Of a stretch of 64,000 nucleotides of DNA, positions 46,786-59,556 are shown piece by piece; the stretch's first letter is position 1; the number at the start of each line of letters is the position of its first letter. The notes under the pieces were generated by a model. It saw nothing but the letters and a program-made list of their open reading frames with translations. It was not told the origin of the DNA and searched no databases. The stretch is taken from assembly GCA_037833965.1 (NCBI GenBank), contig AP031356.1, positions 23,086,501 to 23,150,500 on the forward strand. The letters run 5' to 3'. A program made the translations under genes and the position numbers. This DNA is from Marchantia polymorpha subsp. ruderalis (lineage: Eukaryota; Streptophyta; Marchantiopsida; Marchantiales; Marchantiaceae).

Positions 46786-49700
46786 GAGGACCAGTCTATT
46801 CCACTTTACTCCTTCTGCACCAGCTCTAGGAATAAGGAGTAATCGGCTGCAGTGAGCTCAGAATTTACGGACGCGAGTTTCATGAAATCATGATCTGACT
46901 GATACAATTGAATCCCCACTTCCTGGAAGAGATACTTTCGAAGCGGGCGTCTGTCACTATGTGGGATCCTGCAAGACATTTCACAGCGAGAAATTACAAG
47001 CTAAGTACAGATAAGCAAACAAAGAAGGATTCGAGTGAGCAATGTCCAGATGTGCTCCAAGACGGCCATATTCATGCGACAGTGACCCCAGCTAGAGTAA
47101 TACCTTGAATGCGATGGTGGAAGGAAACGTAGGGCTACCCCCTCGACGAAGACAGCAAGTGCAGAGAAACGGCGACAAGGAAGCGCAATGCGGCAAATTG
47201 ATAATGACAGAGCACTTTGAAAGCCGATCTGGTCTACAATACCCGTTCCACACGACCTTCGAATGAGGAGTACCTGCATCAGTGGACTCACGGAATGTGA
47301 CTGCGATCTAATTCACTACCGCCACGGCCATTGCTTCGAGCATCAGACTTCCAAAATCCTGATGCCCAGGATGTAAACTGTCTGGTCTGTGTACAATTTG
47401 GACACTTGGCGGACGACGGATCACACTCGTAACTTACCAGGGTAATATCCAAATCTACGATTCCCCTTCAGTAGAAAGTTGAGAGAGGGAAAGCGTTTAG
47501 TTGAAGGACATTCTTCACGGTGCAAAGTCAAAATCTGCCCAGATTGCTGTCTCGGGTTCTGCCACCATCATTGCAGATCTAAGTCTGCAGTTTTATTGCA
47601 GTGCTAGTTAACACGAACCATATTTCCGTCCTCACAGAATTCGCTCCGAGGACGGACAAATTTCGTGGTGGAAACAACTTAGCTGCTCTTACAATGGAGG
47701 CTTACGGTGAGGGTGCTCATCACGGACTGAACCATCGCTCCCAAACTGAGCGGTAGCATTGGTCGGTTTGACCTCCATCAGAAACCAATGGTAGCAAGTG
47801 AATGAGCTTTCGCGTTTTGTTGTTGGTGCGGTGGCATCGTTGGGCTTTCCGCCAGACCTTACAATTCGACCATTGATATAGATACCCAATATAATATTAA
47901 ACATTTTTTCTCTTGCAATTCCGGATGCATTATTTTTGCTGGAAGCCATTAACCGGTTATATAGAAGAAATCAATTAAGAGCTGATACCCAAGTGAAAAG
48001 TATTGTTAGACAATTGTATGGAATAATCAGTAAAAGTACTGGGGAAGCATCGCATAGGGGACCGTGGCATATTATATACATTACAATGACAGGTTTTACC
48101 ATTTTTCATATAAATCAATGTATTTAGCATATTCAATAGATATATAGAACATGTGTATATGTCTTTTCCTTTCTCGTGCTAATGCACCGCAATTTTATTT
48201 TATCAAAAAACGTCAAATTTTTATACGCAAGAGTGTATATTTCTTTCTGTCATACTATTGCGGGCTAGTCACCTCTTACTACCTTCAGTTCATCCCGGGA
48301 ACTGATTGTATTTTTACATAATTTTTGCTACACTGCTAATTTTGGCTTCCTTCGCTATCTACACAATGACTGGAGATGAAGCACTGAGTATTCTGATAAA
48401 CTTACATACTCCACTTCGCAGCGTCAACTTATGAACCTCTTCACCATGACAAAACAGCTGGACCACGAGCAAGCTGAGCACCGCCATCATCTTCATAGTC
48501 TAGAGGAGAATTTGGTATGTTTAAATGTTAATGGGTCCATGCTTGGGAAACTTTCGTCTCCTCCTTATCTCCATTAACCATTATGTTGCAGTTTTCCAAC
48601 TTTTGACTGCGACATAATGGTTAACGCATTCGTATTTTCGAAATGCGCAGCTAGCAGTTGTGAAAGGAAGAAATAAGAATTTCTTGGAAGTTTCTGATGA
48701 ATCCTACCGATCCCATCGTCACACCACAAGGTGCGATATGAATGCCACCTGACCTTCCCTAAGTCTTGACTTCACTCTAAGCTCTCACCCATGCTGGAAG
48801 GCACCCATAAACCCATACGGTATGTACAGAAAGATATCCTTTTTTCGCCCTATATTGATAAACCGCAGACTAGGAAACCAGTCAGCCGTGTGTTCAGCCC
48901 AGAGCGAACTATTCTTTCGCCTTTTACTAAAGAATACCGTGTGCGGGACACAACATCGGCTTATACACATTTTTGGAACGCTCCTTCATTGGGGCACCAC
49001 CAACCAAAACAATCAGCATGCCTTACTAATAGACAGCCCTGTCGCAAACTAACTGGAATCCTGATACCTGACCGGTAGATATTTCTTCGTCCTACCGCCT
49101 TCGCTGGAGACGAGGCCCAATGCAAGGCAAAACCTAGAACTCGGTCCTCGAAGAGAGTTAATTTTCAAAAGTGTGAAGTAGAGATGGTTACTGGATATGA
49201 CGGTAACATCACCATGGCTATGTCGAAGTGACAACAGCTCAGTTACTGGGAAACGATAGAAACGGAAGGTAGTGAGAAGGTTGTTACTCACATTAAACGA
49301 GGAGAAACTGCAAACGGAGAAATTACACCACGATACAGGTAGAATAAATTTACTGGATCGAACAGAGGGCATCGCAGCAGAAGCCCACCCAAGTGAGTTT
49401 TTTAGAAACGTTCAAATCAATAGCACCAGGAATTGGAAGGCTGTTATTCGATCAAACAGAAGAGGAAGTATCACAGGGCAAGCTGTTATGGCGTAGAATT
49501 CGGTCTGTTAGAACCGCGATGACGGGAAGTTGCAGAGCTTCTACTTTAATTCATCAGTGAATGAGAGGTTCACTCTGGAGCAGAAAGCCGATTAGGTGTC
49601 AAATAGGCCTCCTCTAGGTCTCAAATAATAGTTAGATGTCAGTCAGTCGAATCCCCCGATCCCGACCGTCTCCTCCAAGTATACCACAGGTTCCCTTGTG

Positions 49701-50417
49701 AACACAAACAACTTCAAGTGACATGCTGTAACACCAGAGCCCCGTATATGCGATTCATTTTGCATTCCGCCGATGCTCACTTCGACTAAGCCGTTGATTA
49801 AGACATTCTCCCGAAAGAGGTGAAATTTTGTATGGATTATGAATTCCTAGTGTGTTGAATCCAATGTGTCAAGTTGAATCCCCCACATTGAAAACCAGTG
49901 ATCAAATGAACAAAAGTGCTTGCGTTCACCTTCCACCCTAAAATTCAAAGCACATATTCGCAGACTGTAATAAATCAATGTTCTTGACCCAGATCACAGA
50001 CTAGAATTAAGTTTCTCCTATTTTCTCTTCTTGTATTCCACGGCTCTTCAACGTTTCCAAGAAGACTAATCAGGGATACGGAAGTTATTTTGCTGCACTT
50101 CTACCAAGGATTAAGGCTCTACTTAGTGCAGATTTTACCCACTGATTGCAAAATGATGAGATGATCATCAACAATTTTACGTTACCTGAATTAGGCTAGT
50201 GACTTAAGTTACCTAGTAGAGATTTATTTTCCGAAGGGACAAAGAAGAACAATAAGTATACCGAGATTCCGATCGGTGTAATGCCAGCGCATGTAAGTGA
50301 AGGTTAATATACAATAAGGAAGCAATATTTCATTCCATATCTCATGATTAGATGAACTGAATGCTTGCAATCTTCAGCAACTCTTACGGCAAGTAAGAGT
50401 GCTCATGACTTAGTATC
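46786..50417. other. long spacer, no supported gene
   Basis: This is the promoter side of the plastid-protein gene, followed by about 3 kb without a recognised gene. An 86-codon minus frame at 47,689-47,949 starts at an ATG (MASSKNNASGIAREKMF) and is polar throughout, but it has no domain and low support. The long fold-back at 48,574-48,624 lies here. Confidence 0.4.
48574..48624. repeat. near-perfect inverted repeat, 19-bp arms
   Basis: TTAACCATTATGTTGCAGT pairs with its inverse at 18 of 19 positions across a 13-nt loop. It is the longest arm of the palindrome set in the window. Confidence 0.8.
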
Positions 50418-50768
50418 ATGGTTTTCAATTTGTTTCCAAGTGATCGACAGTTCAAAATTATTGGTGGAACCTACTTGGATGGATGTGAAGACGTGCCAAA
50501 ATCTACTCTGCATCTGGATCTCTCACTGTGCATCTCTGATCCAGAGACAATGAAGATGGAATATATTCATATGTTGCAACTATGGCAGCTCCGCACACGA
50601 TATTGGCAGGGTAGCACGTACAGTACTGCTTCTTTGGCTTTACAGAGTAGTAAGGCCAGGAAATGGGCTTACTACGCGCAAGAAGACACTTCCTTCATGA
50701 ATATCATGCGGCGTAAACTTAAAAAGCTATATTCCCTTGCAGAATGCAGCAGTAAACTTGTACCCTAA
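50418..50768 (+). CDS. orphan small protein, possible CVNH-like fragment
   Basis: A 116-residue frame from an ATG. The segment IIGGTYLDGCEDVPKSTLHL followed by DLSLCIS resembles part of a cyanovirin-N homology (CVNH) repeat: a strand, a cysteine after a short loop, then a Ser-x-Leu-x-Leu strand. Only one such half is visible and the second is absent. The rest is basic and ends KLVP. It could be a decayed lectin-like gene or a chance frame. The CVNH suggestion is weak pattern matching. Confidence 0.2.
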   Translation: MVFNLFPSDRQFKIIGGTYLDGCEDVPKSTLHLDLSLCISDPETMKMEYIHMLQLWQLRTRYWQGSTYSTASLALQSSKARKWAYYAQEDTSFMNIMRRKLKKLYSLAECSSKLVP

Positions 50769-52149
50769 CTCAGGCAACTAATATGATATTACTCGCAGCT
50801 GAACATCTATTCAGAAAGAAGCAATTCTATACATTGTTCACGGTTCAGTCTACTAGAGCAGGCTAGTCCGTAAGATGAAGAGTACTCTATTATCTTCCTC
50901 TAGCATACATGATAAGAATGAATTTGATGTTCAAGAAGATGTCCTAAGAATACATATTTTCTTGAGACCCCTGTCACTCATTAAGACAATTCTATCAATG
51001 TGATTTGCCATCTGATACAGATGTATCAGGAGGTAATAATGCCGTCACAGGAAGCATGCCTCGGAATAGTAAAAGTAATAGGAAAAGTTCTTCTGTCCCA
51101 CACGTGGAATCAAGGGTTACTAAGATAGGCAAGTGGAATATAAAACCATTAAGATATACCCACGAATAATTTACATGCAGGCAATGTCATAAACTCATTT
51201 CCGCGACTCTTACTTTGGAAACAGATTATCTATCACTTCAAGCGTTTGCAGTAAATAGTGTAATTTCTATGGATTTGTGCACACTAACTTCCATTTGTAT
51301 TTTTTCCATTTTTTTAGAATACTAACCAGAAACTAACATGATAACAAATAGAAACTGCTATGACACGATGCTTTGCAGATTGGGAGATGGTATAGACTAT
51401 GTTCTATCGTGTTGCAGCGTTCCACAGCTTCGCAGATTCATTACTCGAAACTGCTTTCGACTCGTTGAACGCTATTGGAGCAGTTCCAGAGTTCTCTATC
51501 CATAAGTTTTTCTTTGAAATATTACGATTACCCTTGCTGCGCGGTTGGCCCAATGCCACAGTCAGACTTTTACCCAATTTCTAGTATATCCGTGTGCGTG
51601 TGAAAGGAGAAGAGGACGCAGAAAACTCTCTAGGGAGTTACAACATCATAAACAACAATTAGTTGAATGTTTGGGAAGCTGGGATGCGTTAGACTGTTTT
51701 CCTTGTTGCAGCACATGTCGCACACATTCGCTTTTTCTCAAATGTAAACTTCGACAAGGCTTCAGTTTTAGAATCTTAACATGAATATATAACTTTCTCG
51801 CGGTGGAGGAATGTGTTCTCTACCATTATAATAAAATCAGATTCGATAACAGTATGACATTATTTTGGTACCAAGTCCATCGTGACGTTGTCATTAGACA
51901 TCACCTTCCTACTTTTAGCATATTTCACATGTGAACATGCATATGGAATTGAATTACGGGTCAAAGATGAACATAGAAATGCAGTGGGTTGGTCACATGG
52001 AGTGTCCTCATTTCGGAATATAGCTGTAGGGAATCTTATCATGATTTCATTACTGATGAACGATAACATGAAAAACTACATGTATTACACGTACATTAGA
52101 GAATGAATGTGAAAACAGGAATGGCCTATATAGCAAGTCCTGACATTTG
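50769..52149. other. spacer, no recognised gene
   Basis: About 1.4 kb with short plus-strand frames only and no motif. No repeat was noticed in it. Confidence 0.5.
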
Positions 52150-52216
52150 CAGCCTTCCTGATGCACTGAATCGTAGCATCAGGAAGGCTGGAAAATCGTA
52201 GCCTACGATTTTCCAG
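52150..52216. repeat. two overlapping perfect palindromes
   Basis: The first has 15-bp arms (CAGCCTTCCTGATGC and its inverse) with an 11-nt loop, at 52,150-52,190. The second has 14-bp arms (CTGGAAAATCGTAG, one C, inverse) at 52,188-52,216 and overlaps the first by three bases. The string AATCGTAG occurs in the first loop and again in the second arm. They lie about 60 bp before the TATA box of the diverged eEF1A gene. Confidence 0.85.
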
Positions 52217-52276
52217 GAAGAACAAATTTGAATAATGAGTCAAGGGCGGCGCATGATACTCCTAGAAAACAGCGAA

Positions 52277-52282
52277 TATAAA
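52277..52282 (+). promoter_or_regulatory. TATA box of the diverged eEF1A gene
   Basis: TATAAA, 378 bp before the start codon. The distance leaves room for a leader with an intron. A good acceptor (CTAAT branch-like string, then TTGTATCTACAG) ends at 52,444, and a possible donor (GTATGC) lies about 90 bp before it. eEF1A genes of plants usually have such a 5'-UTR intron; its presence here is inferred. Confidence 0.5.
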
Positions 52283-52659
52283 GGTTCCTATAAGAAAACT
52301 CTGAAGGCTGTCGGAGCTACAGGCTACAGCGGCCGTGCGATGTTCCATATATCAGTATGCATGACAGATGAGCTTTTTAAATTTTCTCATGCATCGTGCA
52401 CGTACAGATGAGGAAAATGATTTTCTAATTCGTTGTATCTACAGTGCAAGAGCTTTGTCCACTGCATAGTCAGTCTGAGACACTACAAATTCGACTGCTC
52501 TTTGTCAAGAAACTCAGTCTTCTCTATTGCCATCTGCTCTGTACTCGCCTGCCAACATCCAGCTCTGCCAAAGATCATTTCAGCCTTTGCCTGTCGAACA
52601 CCAAGGAGCTTCTAGCTTCCAGTTTGAGTTCAGGCTTTCTTCAGAAGTATCTGCGCAGA

Positions 52660-53973
52660 ATGGCTGACGAGAAGATTCACATCAACATTGTAGTTATCGG
52701 CCATGTCGATTCAGGGAAGTCCACCACCACCGGTCACATGATTTATAAACTTGGAGGAATCGATGAGAGTGTGATCGAGCGTCTAGAGGAGGAGGCCACA
52801 GAGATGAGCAAGCAGTCCTTCAAGTACGCGTGGGTGCTTGACAAGCTCAAGGCTGAGCGCGAGCGAGGTATCACCATCGACATCGCCTTGATGAAGTTCG
52901 AGACCAGCAAATACTCCTGCACCGTGATCGATGCTCCCGGCCACAGGGACTTCATCAAGAACATGATCACAGGAACATCTCAGGCCGATTGTGCTCTGCT
53001 CATGATCGACTCCACCACAGGAAGTTTTGAGGCTGGATTCTCCAAAGATGGCCAGACTCGGGAGCACGCTCTGTTGGCCTTCACTTTGGGAGTGAACCAA
53101 ATGATCTGCTGCTGCAACAAGATGGACGCCACGTCTCCACCTTACTCCCAGGAAAGGTACGAGGAGATCAAGCAGGAAGTGTCGGGTTACTTAGAAATGG
53201 TGGGATACAATCCAGAAAACATCCCGTTCGTCCCAATCTCAGGATTCCAAGGAGACAACCTGATCGAGAAATCCGAGAATCTAGAATGGTTCGAAGGGCC
53301 CACACTGCTGGAAGCGTTGGACAACTTGCGCGAGCCGGAGAGACCCTCCGACAAGCCTCTGAGGCTGCCCCTTCAGGACGTGTACACGATCGGAGGCATT
53401 GGAACCGTGCCCGTGGGACGAGTTGAAACCGGAGTAATCAAGCCCGGTATGGTGGTGTGCTTCGCTCCCACCGGAGTGACCGCCGAGGTGTTGTCCGTGG
53501 AGATGCACCACCAAGCTCTGAGTGAAGCATTGCCCGGTGACAATGTGGGATTTCACGTCGAGAATGCATCAGCTAAAGAGTTGAAGCGTGGATACGTGGC
53601 TTCGGACTCGGAGAACGACCCTGCGAGGGAGACAGCTAGTTTCATTTCGCAGGTCATCATCATGAACCACCCGGGTCAAATTGCCAATGGCTACGCACCG
53701 GTGCTGGACTGCCACACGTCTCACGTCGCTGTGAAGTTCGCAGAGCTGCAGTCGAAAATCGACCGCCATTCGGGAGATGAGCTGGAGCAGGAGCCCAAGT
53801 TTCTGAAGAATGGAGACTCGGGGATTGTGAAGATGATACCCACCAGACCTTTGACAGTAGAGGCATTCTCAGAGTATCCACCTCTGGGTCGGTTCGCGGT
53901 CCGAGATATGAGACAGACTGTGGCAGTGGGAGTCATCAAGTCTGTCGAGAAGAAAGAGGCATTCAGCAGTTGA
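52660..53973 (+). CDS. diverged eEF1A paralog, acidic and tail-less
   Basis: A 437-residue protein very similar to elongation factor 1-alpha. eEF1A carries aminoacyl-tRNA to the ribosome as a GTPase. All GTP-binding motifs are intact: GHVDSGKS (14-21), the switch-I end GITIDIA with Thr72, DAPGH (91-95), NKMD (153-156) and SGFQGDN. The start MADEK aligns with the normal N-terminus; the frame upstream is open but has no ATG. By my count it has about 26 lysines and 64 acidic residues, against about 50 and 55 in the neighbouring copy. K36 is Glu, K146 is Asn, the K179-K180 pair is Glu-Met, the otherwise usual Trp78 is Met, and the last ten residues with the Lys tail are missing. No stop or frameshift is present, so it is probably expressed and specialised. 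Confidence 0.88.
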   Translation: MADEKIHINIVVIGHVDSGKSTTTGHMIYKLGGIDESVIERLEEEATEMSKQSFKYAWVLDKLKAERERGITIDIALMKFETSKYSCTVIDAPGHRDFIKNMITGTSQADCALLMIDSTTGSFEAGFSKDGQTREHALLAFTLGVNQMICCCNKMDATSPPYSQERYEEIKQEVSGYLEMVGYNPENIPFVPISGFQGDNLIEKSENLEWFEGPTLLEALDNLREPERPSDKPLRLPLQDVYTIGGIGTVPVGRVETGVIKPGMVVCFAPTGVTAEVLSVEMHHQALSEALPGDNVGFHVENASAKELKRGYVASDSENDPARETASFISQVIIMNHPGQIANGYAPVLDCHTSHVAVKFAELQSKIDRHSGDELEQEPKFLKNGDSGIVKMIPTRPLTVEAFSEYPPLGRFAVRDMRQTVAVGVIKSVEKKEAFSS

Positions 53974-54039
53974 GGTAGGATTCGAGGAAGGAGAGGCCAA
54001 GAAATAAGGAGCTGGAGTAGATAGTGAAGGCTGAGCATC

Positions 54040-54056
54040 GGAGGTGTGCAACCTCC
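54040..54056 (+). other. small perfect hairpin in 3' region
   Basis: GGAGGT, loop GTGCA, ACCTCC, 66 bp after the stop codon of the diverged eEF1A gene. A similar hairpin (TGAGGT, 5-nt loop, ACCTCA) lies in the 3' region of the canonical copy at 61,204-61,220. Confidence 0.5.
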
Positions 54057-57000
54057 TCGCTTCTAACTTATCGTCCATTTCTGCTCGCTTTCGTAGATCA
54101 CAATCTCAAATGAGATCATCATCTGAAAGCAGACGGATGTGGAGAGCAAGCATGGGCGTTTTCACTCGAACTTTGGTATATTTCAGTCTGAGATCAAAGC
54201 CTTCGGAAGGCATCCCATTTCAAGCAGATCCAGTGTAAAGTACACTTAGTAACCATTGCAGGACTTCAGCAGATTCATATTACAGGAAGTTCAGAAAGAC
54301 CGGGAAAGAGCATTCAGGTTGAGACATTATTCTGATTGTAAGCGAAAGGACAGAACACAGTCTCAGGAAGAGGACACGAGAACAATTTACATGACAGATC
54401 TCGAAGAAAAAGGGAAGCGCGGATTATATTGATCTGTGGAATAGGAGATTAAACCGGGAATGAACAGAAGAAGGGGTTACTTTAGAATATGAACCATTGA
54501 TTAGTTGAGCTGGATTTGCTTCAAATGGAGCTTTGGCATAGACCACATGTAATAAATTCTTGGCGATAACCAATCTATCAATCACATATGTGTTCGTTTT
54601 CTCTCTCCCAATGTCCTTCGGGTTACCATGCAGATGCAGTCTATTTGGCGTCTTGCAGATGCAGTCTTGGGATCAAATAGAATCTCATGAATTAGTTGTG
54701 TACTGTTTAGATGTAAAATAGAACACATGTATCCAATGTTGTTGGAATGCCTATAAGTACACAAAGAAAAAAATCGAAATAAATGACCTCTGACCATTTT
54801 AAAGCTTTCTCCCTTTTCTCATATGGACGATAGTTATGCCTTTCATACATAAATAGAGACCATGGTGGAGTTTCCCAATCGACCATAGTCGTGTATGAGA
54901 TTCTTTGGCTCAATTGTACACTTCAAGTCACATACCGAAAACTTATCGAGAACACTGTAGGGAATGAACTACTTTCATGTTCAGACACATTAATCTTCAG
55001 GCACCCTATCAGAAACACTATTTAATTTTAGTTCGATCCACGAAAACGGTTTTGAACTCCAAACGGGATTCGAAAAAATATTTCATGAATTGAAACTACT
55101 GAAACTCAATGTTTATATAAAGATTTAAGCCGACTGTCTCTTCAGGAATTATGTTGTTCGGCAGGAATTATCAAATGTCTAACAATGTCATCGTTTGAGT
55201 TCAATGTTCAATCATATAAATGCGACTTGACGAGAAATAAGTATAGATAGCATATTATGATAAATATATATCAACTAGATATATATTAACTCTAAGTATA
55301 TTTTAGCTCCTTATGTGTTCGAAAGATTCTATTGTTGGTTTTCTAGGTTCAATTCAAACTCAAGCATGCGACTCCCATATGATTGACGGTCTATCATTCA
55401 TATTTTTTAACTTTTTTTTTGGTGTTCTCCTGATTGAAAATTTTCAACGATATCAAATTTTCGGAAACTATCAAGCCTTTTCTTTACCCAGCTCATCCAT
55501 CAATTGAGTAAGTCATAACGCTTCACAAGTTCCAGTTTCTAACCTTTAATTTCTAACGTGGTAGATGAAAGTAATATTCATCTACCAAAATGAATATCAC
55601 CGGTATTAACTCAGATGGTAATGAGATCATGCCATCTCCTCAATCATTCTATCTCAATAATCAAAAATAATAATTCTTTTCTACTCTCTCGATGATAAAT
55701 TTTCTCATTGTACCAATATCATGTATATCCAACATGAGGCAGAATTCTACTTCATGCTATGCAAAATATTATCTAAACTTGTAAATGTCATTCTTCTTGT
55801 CAATCCTTGGCTTAGCAGATATGCATTAAATGTTTGTACCAACCTGGTGGGTGCTTGAGGTAGCATGTTCTTCAATCTACATACTAAGCACTCTTTGTCT
55901 GATTTAGTTCATTTGGTGAACCACCCAAATCACAATCACTTCAATTTATTCCACGAGAGATAAATATTCTAAATTCTTCGATTTCCACTCGTAAAAACAG
56001 AGAACCTCTCAAACTTTGCATTTTATTTTAAAAGTTCATTGTATTTTATCATGGTTATTGCACCACATCTTGTTGATCTGCTTAGTTCAAATGGATTTAA
56101 AATTAAAGTAGGCTGTAGAAAAAACAGTTGAATTCCTTACTTTTAACACCCATCTCTACATAATCCTAATGTTTAGGCTCTTCATATGAGCCTGTTTTTG
56201 TCCAGTACTTTATTCATGAGTGCTAAATCGGTGCACCCATTATACCGTCGCCTTTAATACTCAAGTCAACGTTCGTTAGTTTGTGTATGTTGTTGCACAT
56301 GCATTTTACCATATGTTTGGTAATATGTGCTGATTGGTGATAGTTTTCTTCCACGTATTCAGATAACTGCTCTTGTTACATGTTCAATTTGAGATGCTAA
56401 ACCTGAGGTTGAAACTCCTTGATCCTAAGACTCCAGCATCTCTCCCCTCTTGTAATTTAAACCTTGATTTTTTACAATTCATAATCAAGACCAAGACTTA
56501 TAGTTTTCCATTGCTTTTCTATGCTTTGGAACATTACTTGTTTAAATTTTCACCACATATTTGTCAATGATGGACCTTTTTGGTACCAACGTTTGATATC
56601 TAAGCGCATATGGCTCAACTGTTCTTAATATCCCGTTATAAAGCAAGCACCAATTCTACCATCAGATTTTGCATGACTATCCTAGTGCAAATACCTTGCA
56701 ATCACAACCTAATAAAGATTCACATCCGGTTTTACTGCAGACCTCTAGAGAGGAGTTACATTCTCCAAAATAGTAGTAGCACTGTGTATCAAAATGTACA
56801 GACTACGAAAACTTCGTGTACCTACAAGCTATCTTCAAGGGGGTTTCATTTCAATATCAACAGGCGCATAGTCATATGAATTGCTCAAGTATTATTATGT
56901 TTTAATCCATCAATTCTGCTGTGGTTGCAATCAGCTGACCGAAGATTACCATCTCAGTCCAATTAACTTTAACTTCTCAATCACTTCTGATTTTTAAATT

Positions 57001-59556
57001 CCTTCCTAGTCCGAAGTTTTTGTCACCAAAATTGTTTGAGACTTACAAATAAAGGATAAGACACCGTCAATCATGTTGAACTACTCAAAGACCAGTATTT
57101 TGTACTCAGGATAATTACAAGGTGACATATTATATGCGTATACATACATACGTTATACATAGATTTATTCAGTATTTAATCTACAAAGTGTATCACATTT
57201 TATCTATTTTGTCTGAGACAAAACACCATCTTGCAACCAGTCTGCCACTACTTCTCAGAGAACGAATAACCAAAAATGAGTACGATAAATGGACTGCTCA
57301 AGAGTTGTCATTTGAAAAAGCCCCAGCTGTTTCTCAACACAGATCGTCTCTGTTAAATTAGTGGTTGAGATTTCATTTCAGTTGTCATGTTTCTCCCTTA
57401 GCAAAGTCGAATTTAGGAGATGTATTTGACTTCATTCTCTCGCACTGTTCTGGTCTTACTAAATAGGCACATAATAATGCTTAGCTTCATTATGCATTAG
57501 CTTGTCAACTCCAAGATAGGCAATGTTTCTCATTTGCTTTTAAATAATAATGTTTCTCCCATTCGTTTTCTATTTTTGACTATATATGGGTAATTTTACA
57601 AGTCTCCATCTGTTGAGCTATGGCTTCCCATCCTTTTAGGTTTTATTAACCGTGATTGCTCCTTACATCATGTCTCATGTAAGTTACATGAGACATGACA
57701 TGATCTGCATTGTCCACGTCATGTAGACTGTCATAATCGAAATCCATGCCTCATTTTGGTCCCAATCATCTTCTAATGTCCCGTTATAAGCCGGTTAGGT
57801 GAAATTACGTCCTGCTAATCTAGCGAATAAATTGCATTTCCTAACATGTAGCAATAATCTATATTAGAATCATTCTTGCCCAAATCCGACGAGGCCATTC
57901 TTGTTCCGACGAGGCCATATCGTTGTTGTTGTTCCGACTGTTTTCCATAGATACATAGATTATTTTATGTAATTATTTATTACACTGTTTTACTATACTA
58001 TAACTACTGCGGCCCCATGTTTTAACTGGCTACGAGCTAGTTGGTAAACACCAACTAGTGACATGGTTTGATCCGGACAGCATGGAGCTCCGACCACATT
58101 CCGGACATCATCCCAGCATGTGGCAATCACTCAGTATGCCACGACTAAGAACATTGAAGGTTTGGACATTCTACCGTATTGTGTACTGTCCACTGCCGAT
58201 ATGCCGTACAAAGACGTACTTCGTGTGGCCGAACCTTCTTCAGACACGACACGTTTACTAGATCAGGCTCACCGCGAACGAATTTCACTCAGTTTCATGT
58301 GAGGCCGGAAGGTGGTCAGCCTTCGTTCAGCTCAGAGTTATCTCAGCAACTAAAGTCCAAGCAGTTCTTCGTAAGCTTTTTGAGCTCGACAGCCAATGTG
58401 GACTAGCAAACGCATGACAAAATACCGGAGCCAGCTTTCGGGCGCTGATGCCTTAAGCATGAAATTTAGATCCACAATTTTTATTTTGCAATCTTGATTC
58501 TATCATAGAACAATGATGAATGTATATGTAGATTATGGCAGTTATAGAAGATTTGCAAAACTGAAATTGGGAATATGAATGCTTACGAGATAATACCGGG
58601 TCCCCTTCGGTTTACGCTGATTGAGTGGCAGCCGAAATTTTGTGGCTCATCAGTGTTGTTAAAATGATGATGGAACACAACAGGCAGCAGTTTGCGAGGA
58701 CATGACGACCAGTGAAGTTGAAAAGTGTTGACTCCATTCTGTCTGTCTTCTAACGCCAGGCCAGAAGATGAGCAGAAGGCTCGAGTTTCAGCACGTCTGC
58801 AAAATCTCATTGATGCCCGCCATCGAAACTCGGTTGGGAATTTTTTTTTGTCTGCCTTCAAGGACTCATTGAAGAGACTTATTCCGTTCCAAAATGGAAG
58901 ATCCCCGACATTGAACGAAGGTCGGTCCAAGCGGCGAGGGCTCACGATGCTAGAAGCATGATCTTCATGACCTAAACCCTCGGAGAAGCAGATAAACTAC
59001 TCCATGGAGGAGGCAGAGTGCCTATGTTAAGGCTTAAATTATGATAGATGGAATTTCCGGCTACCAACTGAAGGACTTGGTAAAATACTAGCTCAATTTC
59101 AGTCCTTGTTGATGGCTATATTCCTTGGTCCGCCCCCTCTTCGATTGCTGTACCTGGAAGACATATGATGAATGAACCTCTGTGGTGACACTTGGAGGTA
59201 GATGCTGCTGCGACAGCGATAGTGCGGCTAAACAGGAAGATACAGTTCTCCAGATAATGATGACAAAGACAAAATTGTTCTCCTTCCTCCGACGAAGCAT
59301 CTTGCACGTCGGCATGAAAAGTTTGAACACCGTCAATCCATCTGATGTCTGGAATCAGATAGTCACGCCGATTCAGACTGATTGACGAGAACTACAAATT
59401 GGCTCCCTTTCCTGTAAACAATCAACCAATTCCATCGTCTTCGCCTCTGGTACCGACGCTCGAGTAGCCAGCCTCTCAGTCGAGTTCTGGTCGACTCTCA
59501 GTCCTCTGATCGATCGCCCGTCTGAGTTCTTCCAGAGGCACTGGTGAGCTAGCAAG
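54057..59556. other. spacer between the two eEF1A genes
   Basis: This holds the 3' UTR of the first copy (AATAAA at 54,551-54,556), AT-rich DNA to about 57.9 kb and the promoter and leader of the second copy. Two plus-strand pieces look coding-like without a traceable gene: 58,120-58,302 (EGLDILPYCVLSTADMPYKD) and 58,750-58,961 (KARVSARLQNLIDARHRNSV), possibly one broken gene. Palindromes lie at 55,559-55,587 (11-bp arms, 7-nt loop), 57,668-57,698 and 58,037-58,058 (9-bp arms). Confidence 0.45.
57668..57698. repeat. perfect palindrome, 15-bp arms
   Basis: TCATGTCTCATGTAA, one G, then the exact inverse. It sits in AT-rich spacer away from genes. Confidence 0.85.

Noticed and set aside
52444..52659. 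N-terminal extension of the diverged eEF1A
   Set aside because: It starts at GTG and has no ATG before MADEK, which aligns with the normal eEF1A start. It is kept only as a low-interest finding.
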